Part shown: positions 1 through 8,298 of the stretch, piece by piece
How the letters are laid out: each line of letters begins with the position of its first letter
Numbering within the stretch: the stretch's first letter is position 1
Source of the DNA: DATCLS01 sp035296625
GTDB lineage: Bacteria > Actinomycetota > Acidimicrobiia > Acidimicrobiales > VFJN01
Length of the DNA stretch: 64,000 nt
Assembly (NCBI GenBank): GCA_035296625.1
Contig: DATHAO010000011.1
Span: 1-64,000 of the forward strand
Direction of reading: 5' to 3'
Notes under the pieces: model-generated
What the model saw: the letters and a program-made list of their open reading frames with translations, nothing else
Told to the model about the DNA's origin: nothing
The model's database searches: none
Program-made: the position numbers and the translations under genes

Positions 1-852
1 CCCCTGGACGCCGACGTCGCCACCGAGACGATGGGCATCGACGTGCGCGGCGCTCTCGGCCCGGACCCCTTGCGGAGCGTCGAGCGCGTCGCCGTCGCCA
101 CGTTCGTCGATCACCTGGCCGACCCGCCCGTCGACACCCACGACGCCTACCTCCGCCTCCACCTGCTGTCCCATCGTCTGGTCGCCCCGCACGGCACCAA
201 CCTCGACGGCCTGTTCGGCCTGCTGTCCAACGTCGTGTGGACGAGCGCAGGGCCGTGCGCCGTCGACGGCTTCGAGCAGGTGCGCCTCGCCCACCAGGCC
301 GCCGGGATCCCGCTGCAGGTCTTCGGTCTCGACAAGTTTCCCCGCATGACCGACTACGTCGTGCCGAGCGGGGTGCGCATCGCCGACGCCGACCGGGTGC
401 GCCTCGGGGCCCACCTGGCCGAGGGCACCACGGTCATGCACGAGGGCTTCGTCAACTTCAACGCCGGCACGCTGGGCAGCGCGATGGTCGAGGGGCGCAT
501 CAGCGCCGGCGTCGTGGTCGGTGAGGGCTCGGACGTCGGCGGTGGGGCGTCGATCATGGGAACGCTGTCGGGCGGCGGCAAGGAGGTCATCCGGGTCGGC
601 GAGCGCTGCCTCATCGGCGCCAACGGCGGCATCGGGATCTCCTTCGGTGACGACTGCGTCGTCGAGGCCGGGCTCTACGTCACCGCCGGGACGCGGGTGA
701 CGCTGCCCGACGGCGCCGTGGTCAAGGCCTCGGAACTGAGCGGGCAGGACGGCCTGCTGCTGCGGCGCAACAGCACGACCGGTGCCGTCGAGGCTCTTCG
801 CCGGGTCGGCGGCGGGATCGACCTGAACACCGCCCTGCACCAGAACGACTGA
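1..852 (+). CDS. dapD: 2,3,4,5-tetrahydropyridine-2,6-dicarboxylate N-succinyltransferase (5' end outside window)
   Basis: DapD transfers succinyl from succinyl-CoA to tetrahydrodipicolinate in the succinylase branch of diaminopimelate/lysine synthesis (cytoplasmic trimer). The frame is open from base 1, so the start lies upstream; 283 codons are visible, against about 317 residues in the mycobacterial enzyme. Seen: the actinobacterial-type sequence DAYLRLHLLSHRLVAPHG, the stretch DKFPRMTDYVVPSGVRIADA, and then left-handed beta-helix hexapeptide repeats (GSDVGGGASIMGTLSGGG, FGDDCVVEAGLYVTAGTRV). A Met codon at base 31 is internal to the expected N-terminal domain and is probably not the start. 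The gene converges on the next one, with a hairpin between them. dapC lies 1.7 kb away on the other strand. Confidence 0.95.
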   Translation, partial: PLDADVATETMGIDVRGALGPDPLRSVERVAVATFVDHLADPPVDTHDAYLRLHLLSHRLVAPHGTNLDGLFGLLSNVVWTSAGPCAVDGFEQVRLAHQAAGIPLQVFGLDKFPRMTDYVVPSGVRIADADRVRLGAHLAEGTTVMHEGFVNFNAGTLGSAMVEGRISAGVVVGEGSDVGGGASIMGTLSGGGKEVIRVGERCLIGANGGIGISFGDDCVVEAGLYVTAGTRVTLPDGAVVKASELSGQDGLLLRRNSTTGAVEALRRVGGGIDLNTALHQND

Positions 853-862
853 GCTCGCCGCA

Positions 863-883
863 GCCGGGCCGCCGAGGCCCGGC
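863..883 (+). terminator. hairpin after dapD
   Basis: Perfect 8-bp stem GCCGGGCC/GGCCCGGC with a 5-nt loop, starting 11 nt after the dapD stop. It has no T-tract, as is common at this GC content. It lies between convergent genes and could end transcription in both directions. Confidence 0.6.
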
Positions 884-899
884 CGCCCACTCGTGCGTC

Positions 900-2270
900 T
901 CAGCGGGCGGGCGAGGTGCCGGACGCGTCGTCGGGCGGACCACCGGCGGCGTCCGCGTCGGCGCGTGCCCCACGTTCCCCTTCGCGGTCCTCCGTGGAGG
1001 GGCGCTCGGCGGACGGGCCGCCAGGACGTGGGGCGCCCGCACCTGAGGGGGTTGCCGCCGGACGGTCGGCGGGCAGGCCGAGCGACGGCGGGGCACCGGG
1101 TACGGACGCCGGGCCGGGCGGGTCGGACCAGGCCGAGCTCGGGGCCAAGGGCGTCGCGGGCCGTCCGGGCTGCGGGTCGGCAGGACGGCTCTGAGCGGTG
1201 CCTCCGGCGGTCCACCGGGGAGCGGGCGGGATGCCGTCGGAGGGCGGTGGGCCCTCGGGCGCCGGCTGACCGGGAGCCCCGGACACCGGCGGCGAACCAT
1301 ACGGTGCTGCCGGCGTGCCGTAACCACCGGGTCCAGGCGGCCCAGGAGGTCCGGACACCGGCGGCGAACCACACGGCGGCGCCGGGGCGCCGTAACCACT
1401 GGGCGCCGGCTGACTGGGAGCCCCGGACACCGGCGGCGAACCGTGCGGCCGCGCCGGGGCGGCCGGGCTGCCCGGCTCGGGCGGCGCGGGAGCGCCGTAA
1501 CCGCCGGCGCGAGCGCCATAGCCGCCATACGCATCGGGCGGGGGTGAGCCGGGAAGGCCGTAGCCGCCGCCCGGCGCGGCGTAGGCGCCGTACGGCATCG
1601 GGCCCCAACCGGCGGGCGGGCCCACGGCCTGCCCGATCAGGCGGTTGCGGCTCTGGCTGCGCCTCACGCCCACGACGATGGCGATGACCGCGCCGGCGAT
1701 CACCCCGCCGAACCCGGCGACCAGCGCACCGACGATCGTGGTGACGAGACCCCGGCCGAGCCCCCGCCCGATCGCCACGGTGCTACCGGACGTCCCATCG
1801 GTCGCCACCCGGTAGAGCCCGGCCTCCCCGGCGTCGAAGGAGAACGTCCCCACACCCTCGTGGCCACCGGTGGCGTACGTGACGTCCGTGACGTACGACG
1901 CCAGCCGCACCTCGTCCCCCGACGGATCCGTGATCGACACGCTCGGCGTCCCGACATAGTCCGAGTAGGTCGAGCCGTCGCCCCCGAAGTCGTCACTCGA
2001 GTCCGAGTCGTCGGTCGCACCCGGGTACTCGTGGTACACGGTGTAGCCGCCGGTCCCGAGCGTCACCTCGCCCTGTCCGGGCACGTCGACGCGCTGGAAC
2101 CCCTCGATACGGTCCGTGAAGTTCCCGTAGCCGACCACGCCGATGACGATGGCGAGCACGACGCCGCCGACGGCCACGAGGGCCGCCACGGCGAACCAGC
2201 GCTTTGCCGGCCGGACGTCGCCGCCGGCGACCACCGGGGGAGGCGGCGGAGGGGCGGGAACGGCGTACAT
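900..2270 (-). CDS. membrane protein with two transmembrane segments and a proline/glycine-rich repeat tail
   Basis: I do not recognise a family. The 456-residue protein begins at the ATG at 2268-2270 (MYAVPAPPPPPP); the frame is open further upstream but only as low-complexity sequence. Seen: a short proline run, a first membrane segment at about residues 24-46, a soluble domain of about 130 residues rich in Asp/Ser/Gly/Tyr (probably extracytoplasmic), a second membrane segment at about 180-206, then a 245-residue tail rich in Pro, Gly, Ala and Tyr. The tail carries a 24-residue tandem repeat built around GSPPVSG. The layout resembles actinobacterial membrane proteins with disordered cytoplasmic tails. 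The upstream 260 bases hold only low-complexity sequence. Existence is likely; function is unknown. Confidence 0.75.
   Translation of the reverse strand: MYAVPAPPPPPPVVAGGDVRPAKRWFAVAALVAVGGVVLAIVIGVVGYGNFTDRIEGFQRVDVPGQGEVTLGTGGYTVYHEYPGATDDSDSSDDFGGDGSTYSDYVGTPSVSITDPSGDEVRLASYVTDVTYATGGHEGVGTFSFDAGEAGLYRVATDGTSGSTVAIGRGLGRGLVTTIVGALVAGFGGVIAGAVIAIVVGVRRSQSRNRLIGQAVGPPAGWGPMPYGAYAAPGGGYGLPGSPPPDAYGGYGARAGGYGAPAPPEPGSPAAPARPHGSPPVSGAPSQPAPSGYGAPAPPCGSPPVSGPPGPPGPGGYGTPAAPYGSPPVSGAPGQPAPEGPPPSDGIPPAPRWTAGGTAQSRPADPQPGRPATPLAPSSAWSDPPGPASVPGAPPSLGLPADRPAATPSGAGAPRPGGPSAERPSTEDREGERGARADADAAGGPPDDASGTSPAR
1255..1446 (-). repeat. 72-bp tandem repeat inside the membrane-protein tail
   Basis: The 20-mer CCGGACACCGGCGGCGAACC occurs at 1279, 1351 and 1423, exactly 72 bp apart. 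It encodes a 24-residue unit of the type GSPPVSG-x4-QPAP-x-GYG-x-PAP; the last unit is partial. Confidence 0.85.
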
Positions 2271-2530
2271 GGCGCCTACTGTGCTCGACGGCGACCACCT
2301 CCGGCAGGCGGCCGTGCCCCCGCGCCTGGACGACGCGACTGCAGCACGGTCCTGGCCGCCCTCGACGGGACCGGAGTGAGCGCCACCGCCGCCCGTACCA
2401 CCACCAGCACCGCCGGCACCGCCACCGCTGGCACCACCACCGCCATCGGCATCGCCGCCACCACCGCCGACGCCGCCACCAGCACCGCTACCGTGCGCCA
2501 CCACCACCGCCGACGCCGCCACCAGCACCG
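2271..2530. other. low-complexity intergenic stretch
   Basis: The 260 bases between dapC and the membrane-protein gene consist largely of CCACCG/CAGCACCGC-type trinucleotide-like repeats. I see no convincing gene, promoter or terminator here. The right part contains the 43-bp tandem duplication described separately. Confidence 0.6.
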
Positions 2531-2546
2531 CTACCGCGCGCCACCA
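2461..2546. repeat. 43-bp tandem duplication at the dapC 3' end
   Basis: Two adjacent 43-bp copies (2461-2503 and 2504-2546) differ at one position; a third, degenerate copy follows inside dapC. The period is not a multiple of three, so the copies are read in different frames. The dapC stop (2531-2533) lies in the second copy and an equivalent CTA triplet lies in the first. Confidence 0.8.
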
Positions 2547-3673
2547 CCACCGCCACCAGCACCGCCGCCGGCGGTGCGGGCATCGGCCAGCCGGGACGCC
2601 ACCAGCTCGATGCGGTCGCCGGGAGCGACGAGGGCGATGCGCACGTGGTCGGCCCCGGCCGGCCCGTAGAACTCGCCGGGCGATACGAGCACGCCACCCT
2701 CGTCGGCGAGCCGGTGGGCGAGGGCCCAGGCGTCCCCACCGGGCGCCGCCACCCACAGGTAGAACGTGCCCGGGGGCCGGGACGCAGGCACGCCGACCGC
2801 CTCCAGCGCCGCCGCCATCCGGTCCAGGCGGCTCAGGTAGCGGGTCCTCTGCTCGTCGACGTGGGCGTCGTCCGAGAAGGCCACCGCCCCCGCCGCCTGC
2901 ACCGGCCCGGGCACCATGAACCCGGCGTGCTTGCGCACCTCGGAGAGGAAGCGCACCAGGTCACGGTCGCCGGCGTAGAAGCCCGCCCGGGCCCCGGCCA
3001 GGTTCGACCGCTTCGACAGCGAGTGCAACGCCAGCACGCCCTCGGTCCCCGACGACAGGATCGTCCGGGCGCTCCCCTGCCAGGTGAACTCGATGTAGCA
3101 CTCGTCGGACAGCACCGGCACACCCCGCTCCCGGCCCCACGCCGCGGCCGCTGGCAGGTCGTCGAGCGCACCGGACGGGTTCGCCGGCGAGTTGACCCAC
3201 AGGCAGAGCGCCCGGGCGGCGTCCGCGGGATCGACGGCGTCGAGCGACCCGTAGGGCGCGGCCCGGCATCCGGCGAGGGTGGCGCCCATGGCGTAGGTCG
3301 GGTAGCTGACCTCGGGGTACAGGACGGTGTCGCGCCCCGGCGTGCGCAGGCGCAGCCACTGGGGAATGCCGGCGACCAGTTCCTTGGTGCCGACGCACGC
3401 CGCCACCTGCGCCGGCTCGACCGCCACCCCGAAGCGCCGGCCCAGCCAGCCGGCCGCCGCCTCGCGGTAGGCCGGCGTGCCCACGGAGGGCGGGTACCCC
3501 CGCTCGGCGCCCGACCGGGCGAGAGCCTCGACGACGGCGGGCGGCGGCGGATCGCACGGCGTGCCGATCGACAGGTCGACGCACCCCCCGGGCAGCCGGT
3601 CGGCGGCCTTGCGCAGGTCGTCCAGCCGGTCGTAGGGGTACGGGGGCGGTTCGAATCCGGTGGGCTCGCTCAC
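2531..3673 (-). CDS. dapC: succinyldiaminopimelate transaminase (class I/II aminotransferase)
   Basis: A PLP-dependent aminotransferase that would make N-succinyl-LL-diaminopimelate from N-succinyl-2-amino-6-ketopimelate and glutamate. The 380-residue protein has the class I/II layout: an N-terminal substrate arm (PPYPYDRLDDLRKAADRL), WVNSPANPSG for PLP ring binding, DECY, and SLSKRSNLAGARAGF with the Schiff-base lysine. The actinobacterial DapC assignment rests on overall similarity and on dapD being nearby. The start is a GTG at 3671-3673 preceded by GAGG at suitable spacing. The C-terminal GGGAGGGGGG tail is encoded by the repeat region and is probably not structural. The ferredoxin gene often found beside actinobacterial dapC is absent. 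Confidence 0.88.
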   Translation of the reverse strand: MSEPTGFEPPPYPYDRLDDLRKAADRLPGGCVDLSIGTPCDPPPPAVVEALARSGAERGYPPSVGTPAYREAAAGWLGRRFGVAVEPAQVAACVGTKELVAGIPQWLRLRTPGRDTVLYPEVSYPTYAMGATLAGCRAAPYGSLDAVDPADAARALCLWVNSPANPSGALDDLPAAAAWGRERGVPVLSDECYIEFTWQGSARTILSSGTEGVLALHSLSKRSNLAGARAGFYAGDRDLVRFLSEVRKHAGFMVPGPVQAAGAVAFSDDAHVDEQRTRYLSRLDRMAAALEAVGVPASRPPGTFYLWVAAPGGDAWALAHRLADEGGVLVSPGEFYGPAGADHVRIALVAPGDRIELVASRLADARTAGGGAGGGGGGAR

Positions 3674-3728
3674 ATCGCCTCGCTCAGACGGTCACGCCGG
3701 CCTCGTCGCCGGCGACCCAGGGTGCCAC

Positions 3729-5015
3729 TCAGGACACCACGTACTCGCGGAACCGGCCCATGGACGCGTCGTCGAACCGCCCCCGCAACCGCATGCCACC
3801 CTCGCCCGGCGTCTTCTCGAGCACCTCGCCGGCCCGGTGGGCCGCGGCGATCAGGTCGCCCCTCTCGTAGGGGATGACCAGGTCGATGACGGTGGTCAAC
3901 GCCCGCAGGCGCCCGCCGACGGCCTCGAGGAGGGACTCGATGCCCTCGGCGGTGACCGCGCTGAGCGCGACTGACCCCTCGTGTCGGCCCCGCAGGCGCT
4001 CGGCCTCGCCGGGAGCGACGTCGGCCTTGTTGAACGCCAGGATCTCGGGCACATCGCCGGCTCCGATGTCGGCGAGCACGGACCGCACGGCCCGGATGTT
4101 CCCGGTCACGTCGGGGGCGCCGGCGTCGACGACGTGCACGAGCAGGTCGGCGCCGACGGCCACGTCGAGGGTCGAGCGGAACGCCTCGACCAGCTGGTGG
4201 GGCAGCTTGCGGATGAACCCGACCGTGTCGGTCAGCAGCACCGACTCGCCGCCGGGCAGCTCGAGCCGGCGGGTCGTGGCGTCGAGCGTGGCGAAAAGGC
4301 GGTCCTCCACCAGCACGCCGGCGTCGGTCAGCGTGTTGAGCAGCGTCGACTTGCCGGCGTTGGTGTAGCCGACGATCACGATGCGCTGCAGGGCGCTTCG
4401 CCGCTGGGCCTTGCGCTGCGTGCGCCGGTGCCGGTCGATCTCGCGCAACTCGGTCTCGAGCTTGTGGATGCGCCGCACGAGGCGCCGCCGGTCGACCTCG
4501 AGCTGCGTCTCGCCCGGGCCCCTCGTGCCGATGCGGGCGCCGCCGGCGGCCGACATGCCGCCCGCCTGCTGCGACAGCGACCGGCCACGGCCTCGCAGGC
4601 GGGGCAGGCGGTAGCGCAGCAGGGCCAGCTCGACCTGCGCCTTGCCCTCCTGGCTGTGGGCGTTCTGGGCGAAGATGTCGAGGATCACGGCCGTGCGGTC
4701 GATGGCCGTACGACCCAGCAGCTTCTCGAGGTTGCGCTGCTGCGCTGGGCTGAGCTCGTTGTCGAACACCACCGTGTCGCAGTCGGTGGTGATCGCCACC
4801 TCCTTGAGCTCCTCGGCCTTGCCCCGCCCGATGTAGGTCGGCGGGTCGGGCGCGTGGCGGCGCTGCATGACGCGGCCCACCTCGTCGGCCCCAGCGGTGT
4901 CGACCAGCAGCGCCAGCTCGTCGACCGACTCCTCGGTCTCCTCGACGGTCTCGGGCGGGATCGTCACGCCCACCAGCACGATCTTCTCGCGGAAGGCCCG
5001 TTCGATCAGCGACAC
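3729..5015 (-). CDS. hflX: GTPase HflX
   Basis: Ribosome-associated GTPase that splits stalled or hibernating ribosomes under stress. The 428-residue protein has the HflX N-terminal domain, the glycine-rich linker (GGMSAAGGARIGTRGPGETQ, about 152-171), a helical coiled region rich in Arg/Lys, then the G domain: G1 GYTNAGKST at 216-224, G3 DTVGFIRKLP, and G4 in AFNKAD. The start is a GTG at 5013-5015 with a strong GGAGAGG ribosome-binding site 9 nt away; the frame stays open far upstream over dapF but in a non-HflX sense. It lies 52 bp after dapF on the same strand, in the conserved miaA-dapF-hflX order. Confidence 0.95.
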   Translation of the reverse strand: MSLIERAFREKIVLVGVTIPPETVEETEESVDELALLVDTAGADEVGRVMQRRHAPDPPTYIGRGKAEELKEVAITTDCDTVVFDNELSPAQQRNLEKLLGRTAIDRTAVILDIFAQNAHSQEGKAQVELALLRYRLPRLRGRGRSLSQQAGGMSAAGGARIGTRGPGETQLEVDRRRLVRRIHKLETELREIDRHRRTQRKAQRRSALQRIVIVGYTNAGKSTLLNTLTDAGVLVEDRLFATLDATTRRLELPGGESVLLTDTVGFIRKLPHQLVEAFRSTLDVAVGADLLVHVVDAGAPDVTGNIRAVRSVLADIGAGDVPEILAFNKADVAPGEAERLRGRHEGSVALSAVTAEGIESLLEAVGGRLRALTTVIDLVIPYERGDLIAAAHRAGEVLEKTPGEGGMRLRGRFDDASMGRFREYVVS

Positions 5016-5067
5016 GGGCGAGATCCTCTCCGGCGCCGCACCCACTGCGCCATCGCTTTGGCGGGCG

Positions 5068-5895
5068 TCACGGCACCTCGACGGTGGCGACGGTGGTCGC
5101 CGGGCCCCGGAGCACGACGGTGCCGCCGAGCGCCACCTCGGCCGTCCCACCGGGCATGCGGACCGGCACGCGCTCGCCCACCAGGCCCCATGCGTGCGCG
5201 GCGGCCGCCGAGGCGCACGCCCCGGTGCCGCATGCCTCGGTGAGACCGACGCCGCGCTCGTAGCTGCGGATCGCCACGCCCGACCCCTCGATCGCCAGCA
5301 GGTGGACGTTGGCGCCGCCCGGCACCTTGGCGTCGACGGCCTCGCCCAGCTCGACGAGGTGCACCTCCGCCGTGTCGCGGTCGACCGCGCCGGTGTGTCC
5401 GGGCGCCAGCTCGACCACGAGGTGCGGGTTGCCCATGTCGACGAGGCGGGCCCGCCGCAGCGGACCACCGGCCCACTCGGGGGCCTCGTCGCCCAGGGCG
5501 ACGGCACCCATGTCGACCGAGAACACCTGCGTGGCCTCGTCGACGCGTTCGTGGGCGGTGACGGTCCGCAGCCCAGCGGCGGTGCGGATCGGGACGGCCG
5601 GCCCGGCGGCCCACCCGGCCGCCAGCAGGGCCTTGGCCAGGCAGCGGATGCCGTTGCCGCTCATCTCGGCGGGCGAGCCGTCCGCGTTCGTGAGCTCCAT
5701 GACGGCGACCGCGCCGTCGTCGGGCCCCACGTCGGCCGGCCTGGGCCGGGTGGCCCGGACGAACCCGTCGGCCCCGACGCCACGCCGGCGCTCGCACAGC
5801 GCCCGTACCCGGTCGGGCGTCACCGACCCGTCGCCGGCCGCGTCGAGCAGCACGAGGAAGTCGTTGCCCAACCCGTGGTGCTTGGTGAGACGCAT
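5068..5895 (-). CDS. dapF: diaminopimelate epimerase, first catalytic Cys replaced by Ser
   Basis: DapF converts LL- to meso-diaminopimelate with two active-site cysteines acting as acid/base pair. The 275-residue protein starts MRLTKHHGLGNDF (ATG 5893-5895), as expected for the family. The second catalytic motif is intact (GVGLTEACGTGACA). The first, normally CGNG, reads MSGNGIRC: residue 79 is Ser (AGC, 5659-5661). Ser can act in the related proline racemase-like fold, so the enzyme may still work, but this is a departure from the textbook enzyme. It follows miaA by 32 bp and precedes hflX. Confidence 0.92.
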   Translation of the reverse strand: MRLTKHHGLGNDFLVLLDAAGDGSVTPDRVRALCERRRGVGADGFVRATRPRPADVGPDDGAVAVMELTNADGSPAEMSGNGIRCLAKALLAAGWAAGPAVPIRTAAGLRTVTAHERVDEATQVFSVDMGAVALGDEAPEWAGGPLRRARLVDMGNPHLVVELAPGHTGAVDRDTAEVHLVELGEAVDAKVPGGANVHLLAIEGSGVAIRSYERGVGLTEACGTGACASAAAAHAWGLVGERVPVRMPGGTAEVALGGTVVLRGPATTVATVEVP

Positions 5896-5927
5896 GATCG
5901 TCCCAGTCTGCCAGCAGCTCGGCATGC

Positions 5928-6860
5928 TCAGGCCACGCCGAGGGCGGCGGCGAGCGGGTCCACGAGCGTCGCCGGGTCGTCGGCCCGCAGCCACGTGATG
6001 CGGGGGTCGCGTGCGAACCACGACCGCTGGCGGCGGGCGAATCGGCGCGTGCGGCGCACGGCGAGGTCGAGGGCGTCGTCGAGCGTCGCCTCGCCGGCCA
6101 GGTGGGCGAACAGCTCCTTGTAGCCGAGCGCCTGGCCGGCGGTGCGCGACACCCCGCGGGGGTCCTCGCGCAGGCGCCGGGCCTCGTCGACGAACCCGTC
6201 CGCCACCTGCTGGCCGTAGCGAGCGGCGATGCGGGCGTCGACGACGTCGGCGGGGAGGGCCACGCCGACCAGCCCGAAGCGGGTCGGCGGATAGACCTCG
6301 AGGCCGGGCCCGTAGGACGAGAACGGCCGCCCGCTGCCAACCGTGACCTCGAGCGCCCGGACGACCCGGCGCCGGTTCGTGGGCTCCATCCGCCTCGCGG
6401 CGACGGGGTCGAGGGCGGCGAGGCGGCCGTGGAGGGTCGCCGTGTCCGCCTCGGTCTCGATCGTCCCGCGTGCCTCGGGGAACCGCCCGGGGATGCCGAG
6501 CTCGTCGACCACGGCCCGCAGGTAGAGGCCCGTACCGCCGACGAGCAGGGCGCGGTGGCCCCGGGCCTCGATGCCGGCCAGGGCCTCGGCCACCCAGCGC
6601 TGGAAGTCCGCGACGGTCACGTCGTCCCACGGTTCGGCCACATCGACGACGTGGTGGGGCACCTCGGCCCGCTCGGCGGGCGTGGGCTTCGCCGTGCCGA
6701 TGTCCATGCCCCGGTAGACCTGCATCGAGTCGACGGAGACCAGCTCGACGGTGGGGTCGCGCCGCGCCACGGCCAGCGCCAGGGCCGACTTGCCCGACGC
6801 CGTGGTGCCCACGAGGGCGGCATGAGCGCTGCTCGGCGGACGCTGGTCGGACGCGATCAC
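5928..6860 (-). CDS. miaA: tRNA dimethylallyltransferase
   Basis: Adds the dimethylallyl group to A37 of tRNAs reading UNN codons; MiaB, encoded 1.4 kb upstream, then thiomethylates the product. The 310-residue protein has the P-loop GTTASGKS at 18-25, the substrate stretch DSMQVYRGMDIGTAKP, GGTGLYLRAVVDEL, and the arginine-rich RRTRRFARRQRSWF region that contacts tRNA. The start is a GTG (6858-6860) with no Shine-Dalgarno but a TACGGT -10-like element 8 nt upstream, so the mRNA may be leaderless. It is divergent from the PIG-L gene across 56 bp. Confidence 0.96.
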   Translation of the reverse strand: MIASDQRPPSSAHAALVGTTASGKSALALAVARRDPTVELVSVDSMQVYRGMDIGTAKPTPAERAEVPHHVVDVAEPWDDVTVADFQRWVAEALAGIEARGHRALLVGGTGLYLRAVVDELGIPGRFPEARGTIETEADTATLHGRLAALDPVAARRMEPTNRRRVVRALEVTVGSGRPFSSYGPGLEVYPPTRFGLVGVALPADVVDARIAARYGQQVADGFVDEARRLREDPRGVSRTAGQALGYKELFAHLAGEATLDDALDLAVRRTRRFARRQRSWFARDPRITWLRADDPATLVDPLAAALGVA

Positions 6861-6868
6861 GCCCCCGA

Positions 6869-6874
6869 ACCGTA
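6869..6874 (-). promoter_or_regulatory. -10 element of miaA
   Basis: TACGGT on the minus strand, 8 nt before the GTG start. Its position fits a transcription start at or next to the start codon. Confidence 0.5.
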
Positions 6875-6904
6875 CCGGCGTCCCGGCCGCGTGCCCGGCG
6901 CGGC

Positions 6905-6910
6905 CACACT
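6905..6910 (+). promoter_or_regulatory. possible -10 of the PIG-L gene
   Basis: CACACT, 6 nt before the GTG. It is similar to TACACT in the recA promoter but lacks the first T, so it is weaker than the other cases. Confidence 0.3.
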
Positions 6911-6916
6911 GGGGCC

Positions 6917-7717
6917 GTGCAAAACGGTTCCCGCGTCGGGACCCGGTCGAGCATCGTGTTCGTCCACGCCCACCCCGACGACGAAGCGATCTTCACCGGC
7001 GGCACGATGCGGCGCCTTGCGGACCGCGGGCACCGGGTGGTCCTCGTCGTCGCCACCGGTGGCGAGCTGGGCCTCGTCACGCCAGCGGGAGCGGCGATCG
7101 TCGGGGCCGGAGCGCTGGCGGCCCGCCGCCGGGCCGAGACGGAGTCCGCCGCCGAGCTCCTCGGCATCGAGCGCATCGTCGGGCTCGGCCACCGCGACTC
7201 GGGCATGGCCGGCGACCCCGCCAACGACCACCCGTCGTCGTTCTGGGCGGCCGACGTCGAGCTGACCGCCAAGGCCGTCGCCGCCGTGCTTGACGAGGAG
7301 CGGGCGGTCGCCGCCGTTGGCTACGACGAGTGCGGCATCTACGGCCACCCCGACCACGTGCAGGTCCACCGCGTGACCCGCCGGGCGGCCGACCTGGCCG
7401 GCGTCGCGACGGTCTACGGCGCCACGGTCGACCGCGAGCACCTCCACTTCGTCGAGACCCACCTCGTCGAGGAGGCGGCGCTCACCGGCGACCTCGGCCT
7501 CGTCCGCTCGCGCATCGGCGTACCGACGGTGGCGGTCACCACGACGGTCGACGTGCGGGACCGGCTCGCCGTCAAGCGGGCGGCGATGGCGGCGCACGCC
7601 AGCCAGATCCCCGAGTCGACCTCGGCGCTGCAACTGCCGGACCATCATTTCGCCGACGTCTACGGCTGGGAGTGGTACGTGCGGTCGGGCCCCGCCGGCC
7701 TGCTCGACGCGCTTTAG
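6917..7717 (+). CDS. PIG-L/LmbE family zinc deacetylase
   Basis: A metal-dependent de-N-acetylase of the LmbE family, which includes the mycothiol enzymes MshB and Mca. The 266-residue protein has the zinc motif AHPDDE at 18-23 and HPDH at 144-147. It ends within the usual size range, and the substrate cannot be told from sequence; a mycothiol-type sugar or conjugate is plausible in an actinobacterium. The start is a GTG at 6917-6919; a CACACT element 6 nt upstream could serve as -10 for a leaderless message. The gene stands alone on the plus strand and its last 4 bases overlap the end of the convergent GNAT gene. Confidence 0.88.
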   Translation: MQNGSRVGTRSSIVFVHAHPDDEAIFTGGTMRRLADRGHRVVLVVATGGELGLVTPAGAAIVGAGALAARRRAETESAAELLGIERIVGLGHRDSGMAGDPANDHPSSFWAADVELTAKAVAAVLDEERAVAAVGYDECGIYGHPDHVQVHRVTRRAADLAGVATVYGATVDREHLHFVETHLVEEAALTGDLGLVRSRIGVPTVAVTTTVDVRDRLAVKRAAMAAHASQIPESTSALQLPDHHFADVYGWEWYVRSGPAGLLDAL

Positions 7718-8298
7718 CTGGTCCTGGGCTCGGGTGGCAGGTCCTTCGCGAAGCACACCGACAGGGCGTCGCCTGCGTATTGCCCGTACGGCGTGATGCG
7801 GTGGTACCCGGCCAGCTCGTAGAGGGCGATGGCCTCGGGCTGGCGGGCCCCGGTCTCGAGCTGCACGCGCCGGTAGCCGAGCGCCGCGGCTTCGGCTTCG
7901 AGGCGGGCCAGCACGGCCCGGCTCACGCCCCGGCGACGGGCGCCGGGCGCGGTGTACATGCGCTTCACCTCCGCCACGCCGGAAGGACCACCGATCAGCG
8001 GGCGGAGCGCCCCGGAGCCCACTGGCCGGCCGTCGAACACGGCGAGCAGGAACACGCCGTGCGGCGGCGTCACCTGCTCGGGACGCACCCGCCACCGCGC
8101 TGCCACCTCGGGGTGGTCACCCCCGCCGGCGTCGTCGGCGGCGTAGCGCTCGTCCATCTCGTGGTTGAGAGCGGTCACGAAGGCCTGCGCGACCGGGCTG
8201 TCGTAGGGCTCGGGGCGCACGTCGAGCCCGTCGGCCGGGACCGGTGCGCCGGACCCGGCGGTGTCGGCCGGGCCGGGCGGGCGTGGTTCGGCGCTCAC
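7714..8298 (-). CDS. GNAT family N-acetyltransferase
   Basis: The 194-residue protein carries a GNAT acetyl-CoA fold: VAEVKRMYTAPGARRRGVSRAVLARLEAEA holds the acetyl-CoA binding loop (R/Q-x2-G-x-G/A type), followed by GYRRVQLETG and AIALYELAGYHRITPYG, the usual beta5-alpha4 region. The substrate is unknown. The start GTG overlaps the miaB stop (GTGA), so it is translationally coupled to miaB. The C-terminus converges with the PIG-L gene with a 4-bp overlap. Confidence 0.85.
   Translation of the reverse strand: MSAEPRPPGPADTAGSGAPVPADGLDVRPEPYDSPVAQAFVTALNHEMDERYAADDAGGGDHPEVAARWRVRPEQVTPPHGVFLLAVFDGRPVGSGALRPLIGGPSGVAEVKRMYTAPGARRRGVSRAVLARLEAEAAALGYRRVQLETGARQPEAIALYELAGYHRITPYGQYAGDALSVCFAKDLPPEPRTS

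Noticed and set aside
2271..2756. N-terminal extension of the two-segment membrane protein over the dapC 3' end
   Set aside because: The extension is only Arg/Gly low-complexity sequence, and ATG 2268-2270 gives a sensible N-terminus.
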